From the NCBI GenBank assembly GCA_013076295.1, contig RQOL01000532.1, forward strand, positions 3,968,001 through 4,032,000: 64,000 bases of DNA, given 5' to 3'. The notes under the pieces are model-generated. The model had not been told where the DNA came from, made no database searches, and saw only the letters and a list, made by a program, of their open reading frames with translations. This document shows, one piece after another, positions 32,859 to 44,352 of the stretch (positions within the stretch are counted from its first letter, which is position 1; each line of letters starts with the position of its first letter). The translations under genes were made by a program, and so were the position numbers. The DNA is from Sanderia malayensis (Eukaryota > Cnidaria > Scyphozoa > Semaeostomeae > Pelagiidae).

Positions 32859-34072
32859 CACTTTGATAGTATTATTTTCTTGCATGTTATATTTCCTTGA
32901 CAATCCCAAGAAGGATGCTCATTGTTGGTAAAAGAATGGCTTCGAACGTATCTGAGCACTTAACAGGTATCCGGCGCTTGAAGAGTTAGATATTATTGTT
33001 AGTGCCCACACATGAATAAATTTCTCACTCTTCGCGACAATATATAAACTCTTTCTTTAGTCAGACCAGCTTAGTACAATTTTCTGTGCGTTCCAGCAAA
33101 GGGCTTTTACCTAATGTCTCTTGCCTAATGCACACTTTAGCATGCATTGTATCATTTATACACATGCCTCAAAGGCATCTGATCGCATCTAGTCAATCGT
33201 TTTTTGGATATAACATCACTCTACCCCACCCTTAAAATGATGTCATCTCACAATCTCAAGATCCAGCCTTTGCAGATCGTGATGCCATTCAAGAGGACCA
33301 AGCTCGTCGCTCAAATCTGTACAATCATTTCAACAAGCGTTTATGTCACGATCATCGGTCTTTCCTACGCGAAGTACACTCGCTGCAACAACGCAAACAA
33401 CAAGCAACAGAAAACGCCATCAAAGTTTAAGTTGGCGACGACACACAACCCTAAATTACGGCAATGCACAGGTTGCAAAGTGCCCTTACAAGCAAGAAAT
33501 GCCATAATGGGCCAACTAATCGTTTATTTTCAGGATCAGCATTCGCGGGGATCCCAACATGTCAATCATTCATATTTGACAGGATCCTTAAGTACTCGTA
33601 ACTAGACTCCTTCCGTACAAGTACAACTCAGATTTCCCGCCTGATCCTGATTGATTATTAATTATCTCATTTGTTTTCGTTCATAAGAAAAAACTAGTGT
33701 TTATGTTTTATTCTATTGTTTTGGGACACGTTGTGTCCTATACTTGTGCTGATTGAGAAAGGTCTGGGAACAAACCGAAAACTCCATACAACGACTGGCG
33801 CGAGTTTAAACCAATGGTTTAAACAAAGCACAATGCCCTTATAATTTGCGGTCACGGTCTTGCTATCAAACACAAAATGGTGCACCATTAAAACAAAGTC
33901 GGACCAGAAACTGTAGCTTTTCGGGACATTTCCCACTGTTTAGAATATAACGTGATGGTATACAGCAACCATTTTTGCGTAATTTGGTCATTCCCGATTA
34001 AGTATATAATGTGCATGTTGTCTGTTTTCCTGTGTGTGTTGTGTTTTATTTTTCAAACAAATATTGACTTAC
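32859..34072. other. Spacer between genes D and E
   Basis: This is conserved as duplicated DNA at 42420 onward. An open frame at about 33204-33605 starts with TTG and does not survive in the duplicate, so I do not call it a gene. Confidence 0.5.
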
Positions 34073-34257
34073 CTGAAGTGTATTGAACTCCAATTCCGTC
34101 CTCTTCATGTTCTGAACAAAGCTGCGGCGTATTGTTTATCAAATTATCCAATTCAACAGCGTTTATGTTGTTGATGTTGCTAAGGCACTCTTGTGCCATC
34201 TTGTCAGTGACGACGAAAACTGCAGCCGCGCCAATGCAAGGTTTTCCAAATTTTCCC
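34073..34257 (-). CDS. Candidate orphan exon, minus strand, unknown protein
   Basis: A 185-bp open segment is bounded on the minus strand by an acceptor (ATTTTAG) and a strong donor (CAG|GTAAGT). It would encode about 61 residues including GKPCIGAAAVFVVTDKMAQE and an acidic stretch (CSEHEEDGIGVQY). Start is phase 2, end phase 1. I do not recognise the family. The equivalent spacer upstream of gene G lacks it, and I found no partner exons nearby. It may be a fragment of another gene, carried in by a rearrangement, or chance. Confidence 0.3.
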
Positions 34258-34391
34258 CTAAAATTTTGATGTAGCAATAATTATTGAAATTGATTTGCGA
34301 TTGGAAACAGAGAAAATTCCCTTGAACAAAACCCAAATCCCCAAATCCTAATCGCACACTCCTCTTTGCATGTTAGCACATCTTACAATAC

Positions 34392-34435
34392 GACCACCTG
34401 TCTAAAATGCCTTGACCACCTGTCTAAAACGCCCT
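34392..34435 (+). promoter_or_regulatory. Tandem 22-bp repeat with CACCTG, upstream of gene E
   Basis: Two adjacent 22-bp units beginning GACCACCTGTCTAAAA each carry a CACCTG E-box-type hexamer. They lie about 390-435 bp upstream of the start codon and upstream of the probable 5'-UTR intron (donor near 34580, acceptor near 34690). The same pair is kept upstream of gene G at 43817-43860. A promoter role is inferred from position only. Confidence 0.45.
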
Positions 34436-34826
34436 GCCTTTCTGGCCCTTATCGCCAGTACGAGACTCGCGAGGTTATGAGCAAGCAACAGATTATAAAC
34501 AACATGATAATGTAACGAATGTTACCCCTTGATAAAGATATAGGAAACGTAATTTATAATTATTTATTTGTGTTGAAAGGTAAGTCTTTGCATCATTAAA
34601 TTAATATCAGAATTGTGATTGCCTTTCTGCTTGCTTTAGGATCAAACCAAAAAAGTTAACTTGTTTTGTGTGTGTTTTATTTCTTTACAGAATAAATATT
34701 TTCTTCATTATTATTATTTATTCTGTTACTTGCGGGAATATTTTGGAGGGCTTCAGGAGGGCAGTGTTGGGCCTGCATTGCAACACAGCACAGCAACAAC
34801 AAAGTAAGAAGAGGAGGAAGACAAAA

Positions 34827-37800
34827 ATGGGAATTATGAACTGCATACAGTGTTTAATTCGCAAAGAAATCACTCAACGAGACTCTTGTTTATCATGGCT
34901 TGCATTGGTAGCGTCCGTGTGCATTTTCTGCACAAGTGTGGGATTCATGTGGTCGTTCGGTCTCATTTTCAATGCACTGCTAGACGAATACAAAGCATCA
35001 AAAGAAAAAACAGGTAAATGAGCCTCAATCAATCCATCCATTTCTTTTTGCAAAATAATATTAAGTGAAATAAAGAATCGTTGGGGTAAGGCTTCAATTT
35101 GCTTTTCTTAGGCCTTAAAGGAGACCTGCAACCTAAAAACAAGTTGAGCTCTATTGATCAAATCTAATGCGCTGATCACGAATATCAGGTTATTTTTTTA
35201 ATGCGAGTAACCGTTTTCGAATAATTGCCACTTAAAGTGGCGTTTTTGTCCGCGGGACAGTTTCAGCCTCGTTTTGGGTGATGACGTAACTGGTGAACAA
35301 TCTTTTCGGCCTAATGGTGAAAGTCATAGTGAACTTGCGCTTTTGTAACAGTTCCATTCATCACAAAATAACATATTAATACAAAAATGAGTTGCTATTC
35401 GTCTGTTTTCCTGTCAAGTCAATTCATTAACAAGATTATTCTTAGAATGAATGGTGAATGTGTGTTTCTCTACATATGACCGACGGAAATGGCTGGTTCA
35501 CCAAATTCTTGCATTGACTCAAACTCAACCTCAAACTCAAAATATTTTTTCGATATAAAATTGATTAATTACAATATGCTGGTTAATACGCAATAAGATT
35601 TAAAATATACAATATAATAGTAAATTTTGGTTAGTCCTCCCTTCTATAGACTTTGGTCCAATTTGATGTGCTTAATATACAATTTTAAGTTTGATTAACA
35701 GAAACAGTAAGAAGTAAGATATAATTAAGGATAAAAGAAAATGAAATAATAATGAAAAGAAAAAAATGTATAATAATACCAAAAATTATTGATAATAATA
35801 GAATGATAATATCAAAAATTGTTCAAAAAGGCTTACAGGTTTTTAAATATTTTTCATAAGAAAATTTTTCATCTGTGTTACAAAGTAAAACTGTTCTATA
35901 GGTGGGGAGTTCCAAAATTTAACACCATCAAAATGAGAAAGTTTTTTTGAAGTTTGTAGACATGGGTGGAAGGGAAAAACCTTCAGAAGAAGATTGCCTT
36001 GTATTATGTTTATGTACATTCTCCAGTAATACCCATGTATGGGCATTTTTCGCACTCGTATATAAAATGGGCTATGGACATAAACTTTTTCGCTGCCAGT
36101 ATAGATGGCAGCATATAAAATCAACAGCACTTTTCCTTATAGCAAATATAGTTTTTGTTTGCCAGCAAAACAAACAAGGTTGGGTGTGCTGCTTATAACT
36201 GTTTCAATGACAGCAGTTGGCATAAGTCAGGTACCTTCCACTGGTTTCATAAAAATAATATCTTACACAAGAAATTGATTGCCAATTTAAAACAAAATTT
36301 GTATGCAATGAAAACAACAGACTTTGCAGCGATCATTCCCCCCCCCCCGAGTGTTATGATATGAGAAATAACAATATACTACTTCTTATGGACTATAACT
36401 TGGATTGACTATACCACCACCATCACCAGCAAATGAAAGATTAACACTGAAAGAAGAAGGGGCCATACCAACAATATTTGATTTGGGAGTCCGTATGGTC
36501 GCAAGCAGATAAAAGGGAAAAGGAAATTCACAACATTAAAACCCGAGTTGGGTACACTTGCAACTTCTGCAGAGCCTTCGGAATCCGAACTTGGTGATGC
36601 CGTGATGGGCCTACGACGCACCCGTTGACTTCCCCGAGGCAGTGATTCAAACTGAAATGGCTCCACTACATCTTCCGCAGTATCAGCAAAACCATAATCA
36701 AAATCACCACCAATATGTCCCATAATATTTAAAATATTGAAAGCTGTATTTATACCAGTAATTGTCGTACAATTTTGGTAAATACCAACTCAAAACACTA
36801 CTAAGCAGAAAATGATTGTTCACCAGTTACGTCATAATCCTCCCGCGAGCAAGCACGTCTTTGCCCGTCCTTTAAACATAATGGCGGATTTTAGCCAAAT
36901 TTTCGCACTTTAACAGCTTATATCTCCAATACAAAGCTTGACTTTAAAAAATGAATAGCAGATTCGAAATCAGCGCATTAGAATTTATCAAAAGAGCTTA
37001 ACTTGTTTTTAGGTTGCAGGTCTCCTTTAAATTTTTGAAAATTTTGTTGTACTTTCCCCATGTATTGATGCCCCAACCAATCATATTTCACGACAACCAT
37101 TCATCAGACAGAACAATGGTTTAGTTCTTGGTGGTTCGACCAGGGCGGGCTCTTTACATGATCACAATGGTACACTAGGTTCAAAGTTTGTACGAAATCA
37201 TTTGAGCACTCTTTGGCCTAAATACACACGGGGGCATGATACGGCATTTAGGGAAAAAACATAAAGGTATACAGCGTGAGGTTGATTTGAGACAACCGCG
37301 CGAAGAGCGACGTCGCTGATGCTTCGCTCATCGGAGTTCCCACGATGAAAGAATTTCATCGATGTTGTTTCGTTTCACGCTGTCGGAAAAGCCTTTATCT
37401 CCATGTGACGAATTCTATTTTTTATCCAACCTTGTAATGTAATCATTGGGAAAGCGGGGAAGGAGCAACCGTTCGACGAAACTTGCACCACACCCATTCA
37501 GGAGCGTATTTGTGATTTCAGTATTGGAAGGCAATCATTAAAATTCCCAAAAATTTAATGAATCAGAATTTCAACGAAGAGCATGCAAATATAAATAATT
37601 TTATTTTTCTCAGCTTAAAAGTGGTATTTGCAGCTTTAAAGTTCAATTTTTACAAGTTAATGATATTTCTACGTGACTTTTGAGCCGACTTTTCTTATCG
37701 ATTGCAAGGAAGAGGGTGTCACCCCCTCCTCCCACACTTCTCATTAAATACGCCTTTGCTCCCATTGTGGGTTTAAGGCTTTATTAGAGCACTTTTTTTA

Positions 37801-40447
37801 TGTAAATTCAACAAAATGAAGGAGAGCACCTACTAACTTTTGGGGCACTTTATGTAGTTTATACTTACGAGAAAGGGTCTACCTACAAATTGCCCTTGAA
37901 CTGTGGCTTCTTTCTATTTTAGCCTGGATTGGTTCCATTCCAATTGCCCTCGCCTACATTTTGTCACCAGTCTGCCTTCTAGCAGCACGAAAAGTCAGCG
38001 TCAGGCTTGGCATAATAATTGGAACGACATTCACCGGAACATCATTTATCGCAACCTCGTTTGCAACAAACATTAACGTTGTGTTCTTCACCTTCAGTCT
38101 CCTTTACGGCGTGGGATTCAGCTTCCTTATCATGAACACAAATAAATCAATTGCATTGTATTTTGACAAAAGATACGCCATTGCAGATGGTAAGTTTTTA
38201 CTCTGTGTAATTATTCATGTCTACAGGCAGGCTACCTTATTTGATTTTGTGATTGAGGTTACAGTGGAACCCTGCAATGGAAGTCTCTACACAATGGTCT
38301 ATTTACTCTATGCAGGGATTCTCAGCATTAATGTCAACTAAACACGACTAACAAGCATTAACTTCATTTCCTGGTTGCTCTTTCTACAGCAGAGGCACGG
38401 GAGCGAAATGTAGCGGGGGACACCACATTAAAAAGTCCATGAAAGTGACGTATTTAGTCTTAAAAAGGGCATTTTCATCCATAACAGAGGCATTTTTCAT
38501 GTTTTTTGGGTAAAGATGGGAGCACGTGGCCCCTATACCCCCTCAGCTCCTACCCTATTGTTCTGCAGGGTTTCTCGGTGCAGTATGAAACGAGTGCAAG
38601 AAGTACGAGTAGCTTCATCTATTGTTATGTATCCTTGAACAACTAAGAAAAACCAAACTCTGTTATCCTTATTCCAGGTCTCTTAACTGGAGGAACGTGC
38701 TTACTACAAATTCCCGTGACACGAGTATTAATTGTACTCTTGGAAAACTATAGTCTGCAGAAGACGTTGCAAATTTACGGGGCAGGCTCCACGTTGATTT
38801 GTCTTGTTGGCTCGCTTGCTTACTTCCCCACGAACTACGAAGCTGCGGAGGAGAAGTGCCCTGCCCAAACAAAGAACGAAGAATCTCCAATGAAGAAATG
38901 CAAATTGCTTCTCAAGAATAAACTGTTTTGTTTGTGGTTATTCGCTGCGGCCATTATTATGCTTGAATACAGTGTATCGTCAGTGCATCAGGTAAATGGT
39001 TTTAACAGCTGTAATTTACACGCTTACGAGAAGCTAGAATCAAGTGAAGCGCTGAACACCAAGCTGTAAATTTACTTAATCGTGGCAAAACATTCTTCTC
39101 GTCTAATTTCTTCTCATTCATTCTCTTTTCATTCTTCAGGTCCAATTTGCTCTGGAGTCTGGTGTCTCAGAAAAAGTAGCAAGACAGTTTCCTTTCTACT
39201 CAGCAATATCTTCGGGCATTGGTCGTTTTACGGCTGGCTTTGTTTTCGATTTGAAGCGGTTGGATAAGGTCTACACGTATCAAGTGATTTTACTCCTAAC
39301 TGGCCTCATCTCCCTTCTCGGCTCAATGTCAACCAGCCAAAGTCATCTTGTTGCTTTCATTTGGGTGTTTGCAATATTTGACGGTATGTGCCAATGTGCT
39401 GCTTTTCCAACAATGAAGTCCATCATTGGCCTGGATGTAATGAGCGAGGCAATGTCGCTTACTTTTCTGATATCTGGAGTTACGATGATGATGGGACCAC
39501 CAATCGTTGGTAAGTCTTTCTGCGTTCAAAGCATCTTTGAGAAAACCGCGCGGCAAAATTAATATTCTCCATTGAAATTTCCACGGAGAAACTGAAGAAA
39601 TATGTCTGACGTTTCCGCAACATTGATGAACTGTAGATCTTGAATTTTCCCCTGGAAACCCCCAACTCCCAACCCCCCCCCTCGAATAAACCCCACTCTT
39701 AACATGTTCATTTTCACCATCAAGTCCTTATGGCACACCAGGTCTTCTACTAGTAATAGTATGAAATGTCGTATTAAAAATAGTTGTTTATGTAACATTT
39801 TTCAGATGATTTTGTAAGCCCCCCTGCTTCGAAGAACCCCGACCGAAAAATAAAAAAGTCAAATATGTAAGTCCCAAGTCCATGATTTACAATATCTGCA
39901 TCATCAACTTTCATCAAAGTTGTCTGTCCGATGTTGTTTAGTTTCAAAACTGATTATAACTAAAGTGATTTTTAAATTAAACCACTTTTCATTGTGAAAC
40001 GCTCTTGTCTTAGCAATAACATTCAATTCAACACCATAATACAGTGGCTAGCTAAACTCATAGGAGTCCTCAGACTCCTCAGTAGGAATCTAACTTCTAC
40101 TCTACTGTATTGTTGCTCTCTACTTGTGTACATCGACCACTATAAGGTCAGAATAGGCATACTCATCTAGAATTATATGTCAATACCATTATAGATTTTT
40201 CTTCATTTTTGTAGGTGCGATAGTCGACAAAACGACAAGTTACAAAGCATTTTTTTATGTGGCTGGTATTCCGTTGATCGTCGGAGCTTTGATATTATTT
40301 TTATATAGATTCATGAAAGAGTTCAAGGCGTTAGGAGACCTTAAGCAAATAGAGTCAGGAAAGATACTCACTAGTGAAATTGGTGCAGCCCAGGATAAGC
40401 AAGAGAAAGAAAATATATTTTTATTACAGTTCGAATCTAATGTCTAA
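34827..40447 (+). CDS. Transporter gene E: SLC16/monocarboxylate-transporter-like
   Basis: Exons 34827-35013, 37923-38189, 38678-38991, 39140-39509 and 40215-40447 join to about 456 residues. It starts MGIMNCIQCLIRKEITQRDSCLSW; the Cys-rich start and DSCLSW distinguish the E/G subfamily (shared in part with A). Exon 2 has WIGSIPIALAYILSPVCLL and ends LYFDKRYAIADG; exon 3 GLLTGGTCLLQIPVTRVL; exon 4 FPFYSAISSGIGRFTAGFVFD; exon 5 DKTTSYKAFFYVAGIP. A 5'-UTR intron is likely: CTTTACAG precedes AATAAATATT at 34690, and a GTAAG site lies near 34580. Intron 1 hosts a TTAA-flanked transposon. The gene looks intact and is nearly identical to G. Confidence 0.87.
36170..36364 (+). pseudogene. THAP-like zinc-finger fragment in the TTAA transposon
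   Basis: The frame reads NKVGCAAYNCFNDSSW, then SGTFHWFHKNNILHKKL and IANLKQN. C-x4-C followed by an FHxF segment and a basic helix is the pattern of the first half of a THAP domain. The later C-x2-H pair is not found; a poly-C tract and a stop follow at 36364. The acceptor-like TTATAG upstream suggests it was once an internal exon. It is too short to be active. Confidence 0.45.
36409..36723 (-). other. Open frame of unknown nature in the TTAA transposon
   Basis: An ATG at 36723 opens about 104 residues: an acidic N-terminus (GGDFDYGFADTAEDVVEPFQF), an Arg/Ser stretch (QRVRRRPITASPSSDSEGS), then a hydrophobic end that may be intron read-through. The acidic, serine-rich composition looks protein-like, but I do not recognise a family. 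It runs opposite to the THAP-like fragment. Confidence 0.25.
39639..39890. repeat. Degenerate CCGTAAATCC-family MITE, intron 4 of gene E
   Basis: Decayed ends (ATCTTGAATTTTCCCC at the left, CATGATTTACAA at the right) surround C-rich AACCCCACTC and AAGCCCCCCTG blocks. The same insertion is present at the same position in gene G, so it predates the E/G duplication. Confidence 0.6.
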
Positions 40448-40664
40448 TTGTTTTCTAATTCTAATGTCGATATGAATATGAATCACCTCGTCAATATGAA
40501 TTTTTATCTAAAGATAAAATTCATATCGACGAGGTGAAGTAAATTGTAAACATTTTATTTTTTCATTGGACAAATTTATTTCATGACACGCAACATTTGA
40601 TACAAAGCGAAGTAAATTTATCAAGCTTAGTCTTTCTCAGTGTAAACATGTTTTATTTGTTTTA

Positions 40665-41185
40665 TTTAATATTTTGGGGGGCCTCAGGAGAATAGTGTTG
40701 GACGTGCATTGCAACACAAGTCTTTGCACCATTAATTTACTATCAGAATTGTGATCTCATTTGCCTTTCTGCTTGCTTTAAGATCAAACAACAGAAAGCT
40801 AACTTGTTTTGTGTGTGTTTTATTTCTTTACAGAATAAATATCTTTCTTCATTATTATTTATTCTGCAACTTGCTGGGATATTTTGGAGGGCTTCAGGAG
40901 AATAGTGTTGGGCGTGCATTGCAACATAGACACAGGCAAATTCCATTTCATTCACAAGATTAGCTTCAAAGATATTCAACGCCACAGTTCACCACAACTA
41001 ACTCCGTAGCTGTTTGCGTGACATAAAGCCTTTGAGGATGTTCTGCACATGCATTGGAATCTCCATGTGACGAATTCTCTTTTTTATCCAACCTTGTATA
41101 ATCATTATCAAAGCGGGGAAGGAGCAACCGTTCGACGAAACGTGCACCACACCCATTCAGGAGCGTATTTGTGATTTCAGTATCA
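40665..41185 (+). pseudogene. Relic of an E/G-type gene: 5' leader and intron 1 pieces only
   Basis: Bases 40719-41010 match the leader of gene G (about 44000-44310), including the TTTCTTTACAG acceptor and GGGCGTGCATTGCAACA. Bases 41025-41185 match intron 1 of E and G (ATCTCCATGTGACGAATTCT, GGAGCAACCGTTCGACGAAA). Exon 1, which should lie between, is gone. This marks the junction between the two segmental copies and implies a third, mostly deleted unit. Confidence 0.65.
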
Positions 41186-41312
41186 GTAGTAGTGGTGAAA
41201 ACTAATTATAAGAACGTTTTAGTACTACAGTAGAAAACTTGTTCTGCTAAATCAAGAAACTTTTTCCTTGAATATGTCCACAACCAGCTTCTTAACTTTG
41301 CTTTTCTTTTAG

Positions 41313-42419
41313 GTATTATGACTGGAGGAATGTGTTTACTTCAAATACCTCTTTCTCGTATATTCGTTGGCCTCTTAGAGAACTACAGTCTACAAAAGAC
41401 GTTGCAAATTTACGCTGGTGCATCTACGGCTGTTTGTCTTCTTGGTTCGCTAGCTTATTTACCTACAAGATTTGAAACGGATGAAAAGGTCCAGACAGAA
41501 ATAAATAAAGGAAACGAAGAATCTTCAATCACGAAATATAAATCACTTATGGAAAGTAAAGTGCCTTGTGTTTGGACGATGATTTACATTATCGTCTGTA
41601 CAAAATACTCTGTATCAACTGTGCACCAGGTAACTGACAAGACAGATAGTTAATTTTCGAGAAAAGAGTAGCTGAGATCGAACTTGATTAATGAAACTAT
41701 CCAATCTCTTCCAGGTACAATTTGCTTTGGAATCTGGTGTGTCTGAGAATGTAGCAAACCAGTTTCCCTTCTATTCAGCAATTGGTGCAAGCATTGGACG
41801 AATGCTATCTGGCTTCGTTTTTGATATGAGATGGTTGGATAAGGTTTACTTATATCAATTTGTACTGTTTATAACTGGCACCATCGCAGTAGTCGGTTCT
41901 TTTTCAACCACGCAGTCACACCTTGTTGCATTCATATGGATTTACGCAGCATGCATCAGATGGCTTTTTGCATGCCAGTGATTTCGTATTGATCAGGGTC
42001 ATAGCTGGTGTCCCCTGCTCATTGCCATATGCTTGCAGGCTACTGTATCTCCTTTAATAAGCGCCCAGGTGCTTATAAAGTACTTTGATAAGTTGGTTGG
42101 GCTCTAATTATAGTAGGCGCACATATGCGCAGTATACACGCAGCTCAAATTCAGTGAGCTGTTGATTAATTGGGACATTTAGTTGATTTGCATAGGACTG
42201 ATTGTGGACAGAACGAACAATTACAAGGCTTTTTTCTACGTGATTGCTGTTCCATTGTTATTATCGGCATTGTTACTGTTCACACTGAGGTGCATGAAAG
42301 AATTCAGACTATCAAGAGACTCGGATAAAATCAATAAGGAACTTCAAGAAAACTGTTTCGTTGAAGAAACGCATGAGAAACATGCTTTATATTCAATACA
42401 ATACGAAACAAATGTGTAA
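41313..42419 (+). pseudogene. Transporter pseudogene F (copy of gene D exons 3-5)
   Basis: Exon 3 (41313-41629) is intact in sequence and very close to D. Exon 4 (from 41715) carries a 4-bp insertion near 41949 that shifts the frame to a stop about 30 bp later. A deletion then joins its middle (about 42012) directly to intron 4, removing the donor. Exon 5 (42196-42419) is well preserved. Exons 1 and 2 are absent because the duplication starts within D's intron 2. It cannot encode a carrier. The preserved exon 5 and exon 3 suggest the damage is recent. Confidence 0.88.
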
Positions 42420-44352
42420 CACTTTGATAGTATTATTTTCTTGCATGTTATATTTCCTTGACAATTCCAAGAAGGATGCTAACTGTTGATAAAACAATGG
42501 CTTCGAACGTATCTGAGCACTTAACAGGTATCCGGCGCTTGAAGAGTTAGATATTATTGTTAGTGCCCACGCCTGAATAAATTTCCCACCCTTCGCGACA
42601 CTATATAAACTCTTTCTTCAGTCAGACCAGCTGAGGACAAATTTCTGTGCGATCCAGCAGAGGGCTTTTACCTCTTGTCTCTTGCCTAATGCACACTTTA
42701 GCATGCATTGTGTCATTTATCCACATGCCTCAAAGGCATCTGATCGCATCTAGTCAATCGTTTTTTGGATATAACATCACAGCTTTACGACCCCATCCTT
42801 AAAATGATGTCATCTCACAATCTCAAGATCCAAATTTGGAAAACGTGATGCCATTGAAGAGCCCCAAGCTCGTCGCTCAAATCTATACAATCACTTCAAG
42901 AAGCGTTTTTGTCACGAATATTGGTCTTTCCTACGTGAAGTACCTACACGCGTTCAACAACGCAAATAGACAGGGAAGAATCTAGCAATCAGGGTAACCG
43001 GAATTCTGTTTTTGAGACATGTTACTGGGGGGCTTGGGTTTCAAAATCTGCCAGGCGACAAAACATTTTCGGCCCGGGGGTCATGTTATTGCTTACGTCA
43101 TATCTTGCGGGTCAATAAAAATATTTAAATCAAACTTCAGCAAAATTAATATCAATCGAAAGAGCATTTTCAAGTGTTAAATGTGTTAAAGAATGTGCTT
43201 GGCGATAACGATATCCTTAAATTATTAGAAGGGTTTAGAGAATGTGAAGTAATTAGTGAAGATGTGGAGAGAAATGTTGTAAGATTCTTTGAACTAAATT
43301 GCTACAGTGGACTAAAAGAAGAAAACTAAATCAAAGCCAGGGTAAGATTATACAACCAAAATGAAAACTAAATCATCCATGAGCCTGCCGGCCGACCCAA
43401 AATTCTTACAGCGACATATTAGACGATCTCCTTCGGCTAATCAATAAAAAGGCTGCAGTGCGTTAAAAGAGTAATGCTCGGTAGAAACTTAATGAACAGT
43501 GGCTACGCGCTGACTCTGAGATATCTGTTGTGCCCGTATAGTATGAGGGTAAGCATATTGTAACGTATGTCCAATTAAAATTAAAAGTAAATCTTCGCAA
43601 AACCAATAGTGCTTCAAAACACATTTTCGGGTAATCAGCTACCACCATTTGGGAAAGATGGTAGAAAGCGAAAAAGAAAGGAGGCCAATGAAAACAACGA
43701 AATTGCATTTGAAAACACAACGGAGCATAATTATATAAATTCCCTTGAACACCCCAACCTGCTCATTCAAACCTAATCGCACACTCCTCTTTGCATGTTA
43801 GCACATCTTACAATACGACCACCTGTCTAAAATGCCTTGACCACCTGTCTAAAACGCCCTGCCTTTCTGGCCCTTATCGCCAGTACGAGACTCGCGAGGT
43901 TATGAGCAAGCAACAGTCCATAAACAGCATGATAATGTAACGAATCTTGCCCCTTGATAAAGATAAAAGAAACGTAATTTATAATTATTTATTTGTGTTG
44001 AAAGGTAAATCTGCATCATTAATTTACTATCAGAGTTGTGACCTCATTTGCCTTTCTGGTTGCTTTAAGATCAAACAACAGAAAGTTAACTTGTTTGTGT
44101 GTGTTTTATTTCTTTTACAGAATAAATATCTTTCTTCATTATTATTTATTCTGCAACTTGCTGGGATATTTTGGAGGGCTTCAGGAGAATAGTGTTGGGC
44201 GTGCATTGCAACATAGACACAGGCAAATTCCATTTCATTCGCAAAATTAGTTTCAAAGATATTCAACGCCACAGTTCACCACAACTAACTCCGTAGCTGT
44301 TTGCGTGACCATTCCACAGCAACAACGAGACAGGAAGAGGAGGAAGACAAAA
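42420..44352. other. Spacer between F and G, no gene seen
   Basis: The first 550 bp match the 3' flank of gene D (32859-33400), and 43760-44350 matches the upstream region of gene E. The paired 22-bp CACCTG repeats are at 43817-43860. A probable 5'-UTR intron of gene G has an acceptor at about 44120. The middle (43000-43740) shows no gene. Confidence 0.6.
43817..43860 (+). promoter_or_regulatory. Tandem 22-bp repeat with CACCTG, upstream of gene G
   Basis: This is the duplicate of 34392-34435 and shows no difference that I can see. It lies about 490-535 bp upstream of the G start codon. Confidence 0.45.

Larger units (their letters stand above)
35119..37026. mobile_element. TTAA-flanked DNA transposon, Kolobok-like, intron 1 of gene E
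   Basis: The ends are inverted copies AGGAGACCTGCAACCTAAAA, flanked by TTAA (35115-35118, 37027-37030). Imperfect inverted similarity extends about 190 bp and includes ATGACGTAACTGGTGAACAA on both sides. Gene G intron 1 carries the empty site with TGAA at 44642-44645. A THAP-like fragment lies inside (36170-36364). TTAA duplications together with a THAP domain are known for the Kolobok superfamily; piggyBac also uses TTAA but has no THAP domain. At 1.9 kb it is too short for a full transposase. Confidence 0.78.
31420..40658 (+). repeat. Segmental duplication, copy 1 (gene D 3' half + gene E)
   Basis: From AACTAATTATAAGAACG in intron 2 of gene D to the 3' flank of E (ending near CAGTGTAAACATG), the order and sequence are matched by 41199-49081. 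The first copy is longer mainly because it holds the 1.9-kb transposon at 35119-37026, and the second copy has deletions in F. It spans D exons 3-5, the D-E spacer and all of E. Confidence 0.85.

Noticed and set aside
33204..33605. 133-codon open frame between D and E
   Set aside because: It would start with TTG, has no splice context, and the duplicated copy near 42770-42990 has lost the frame.
42770..43000. Possible small gene downstream of F
   Set aside because: It is the duplicate of the D-E spacer and has frame-breaking differences; no evidence of coding.
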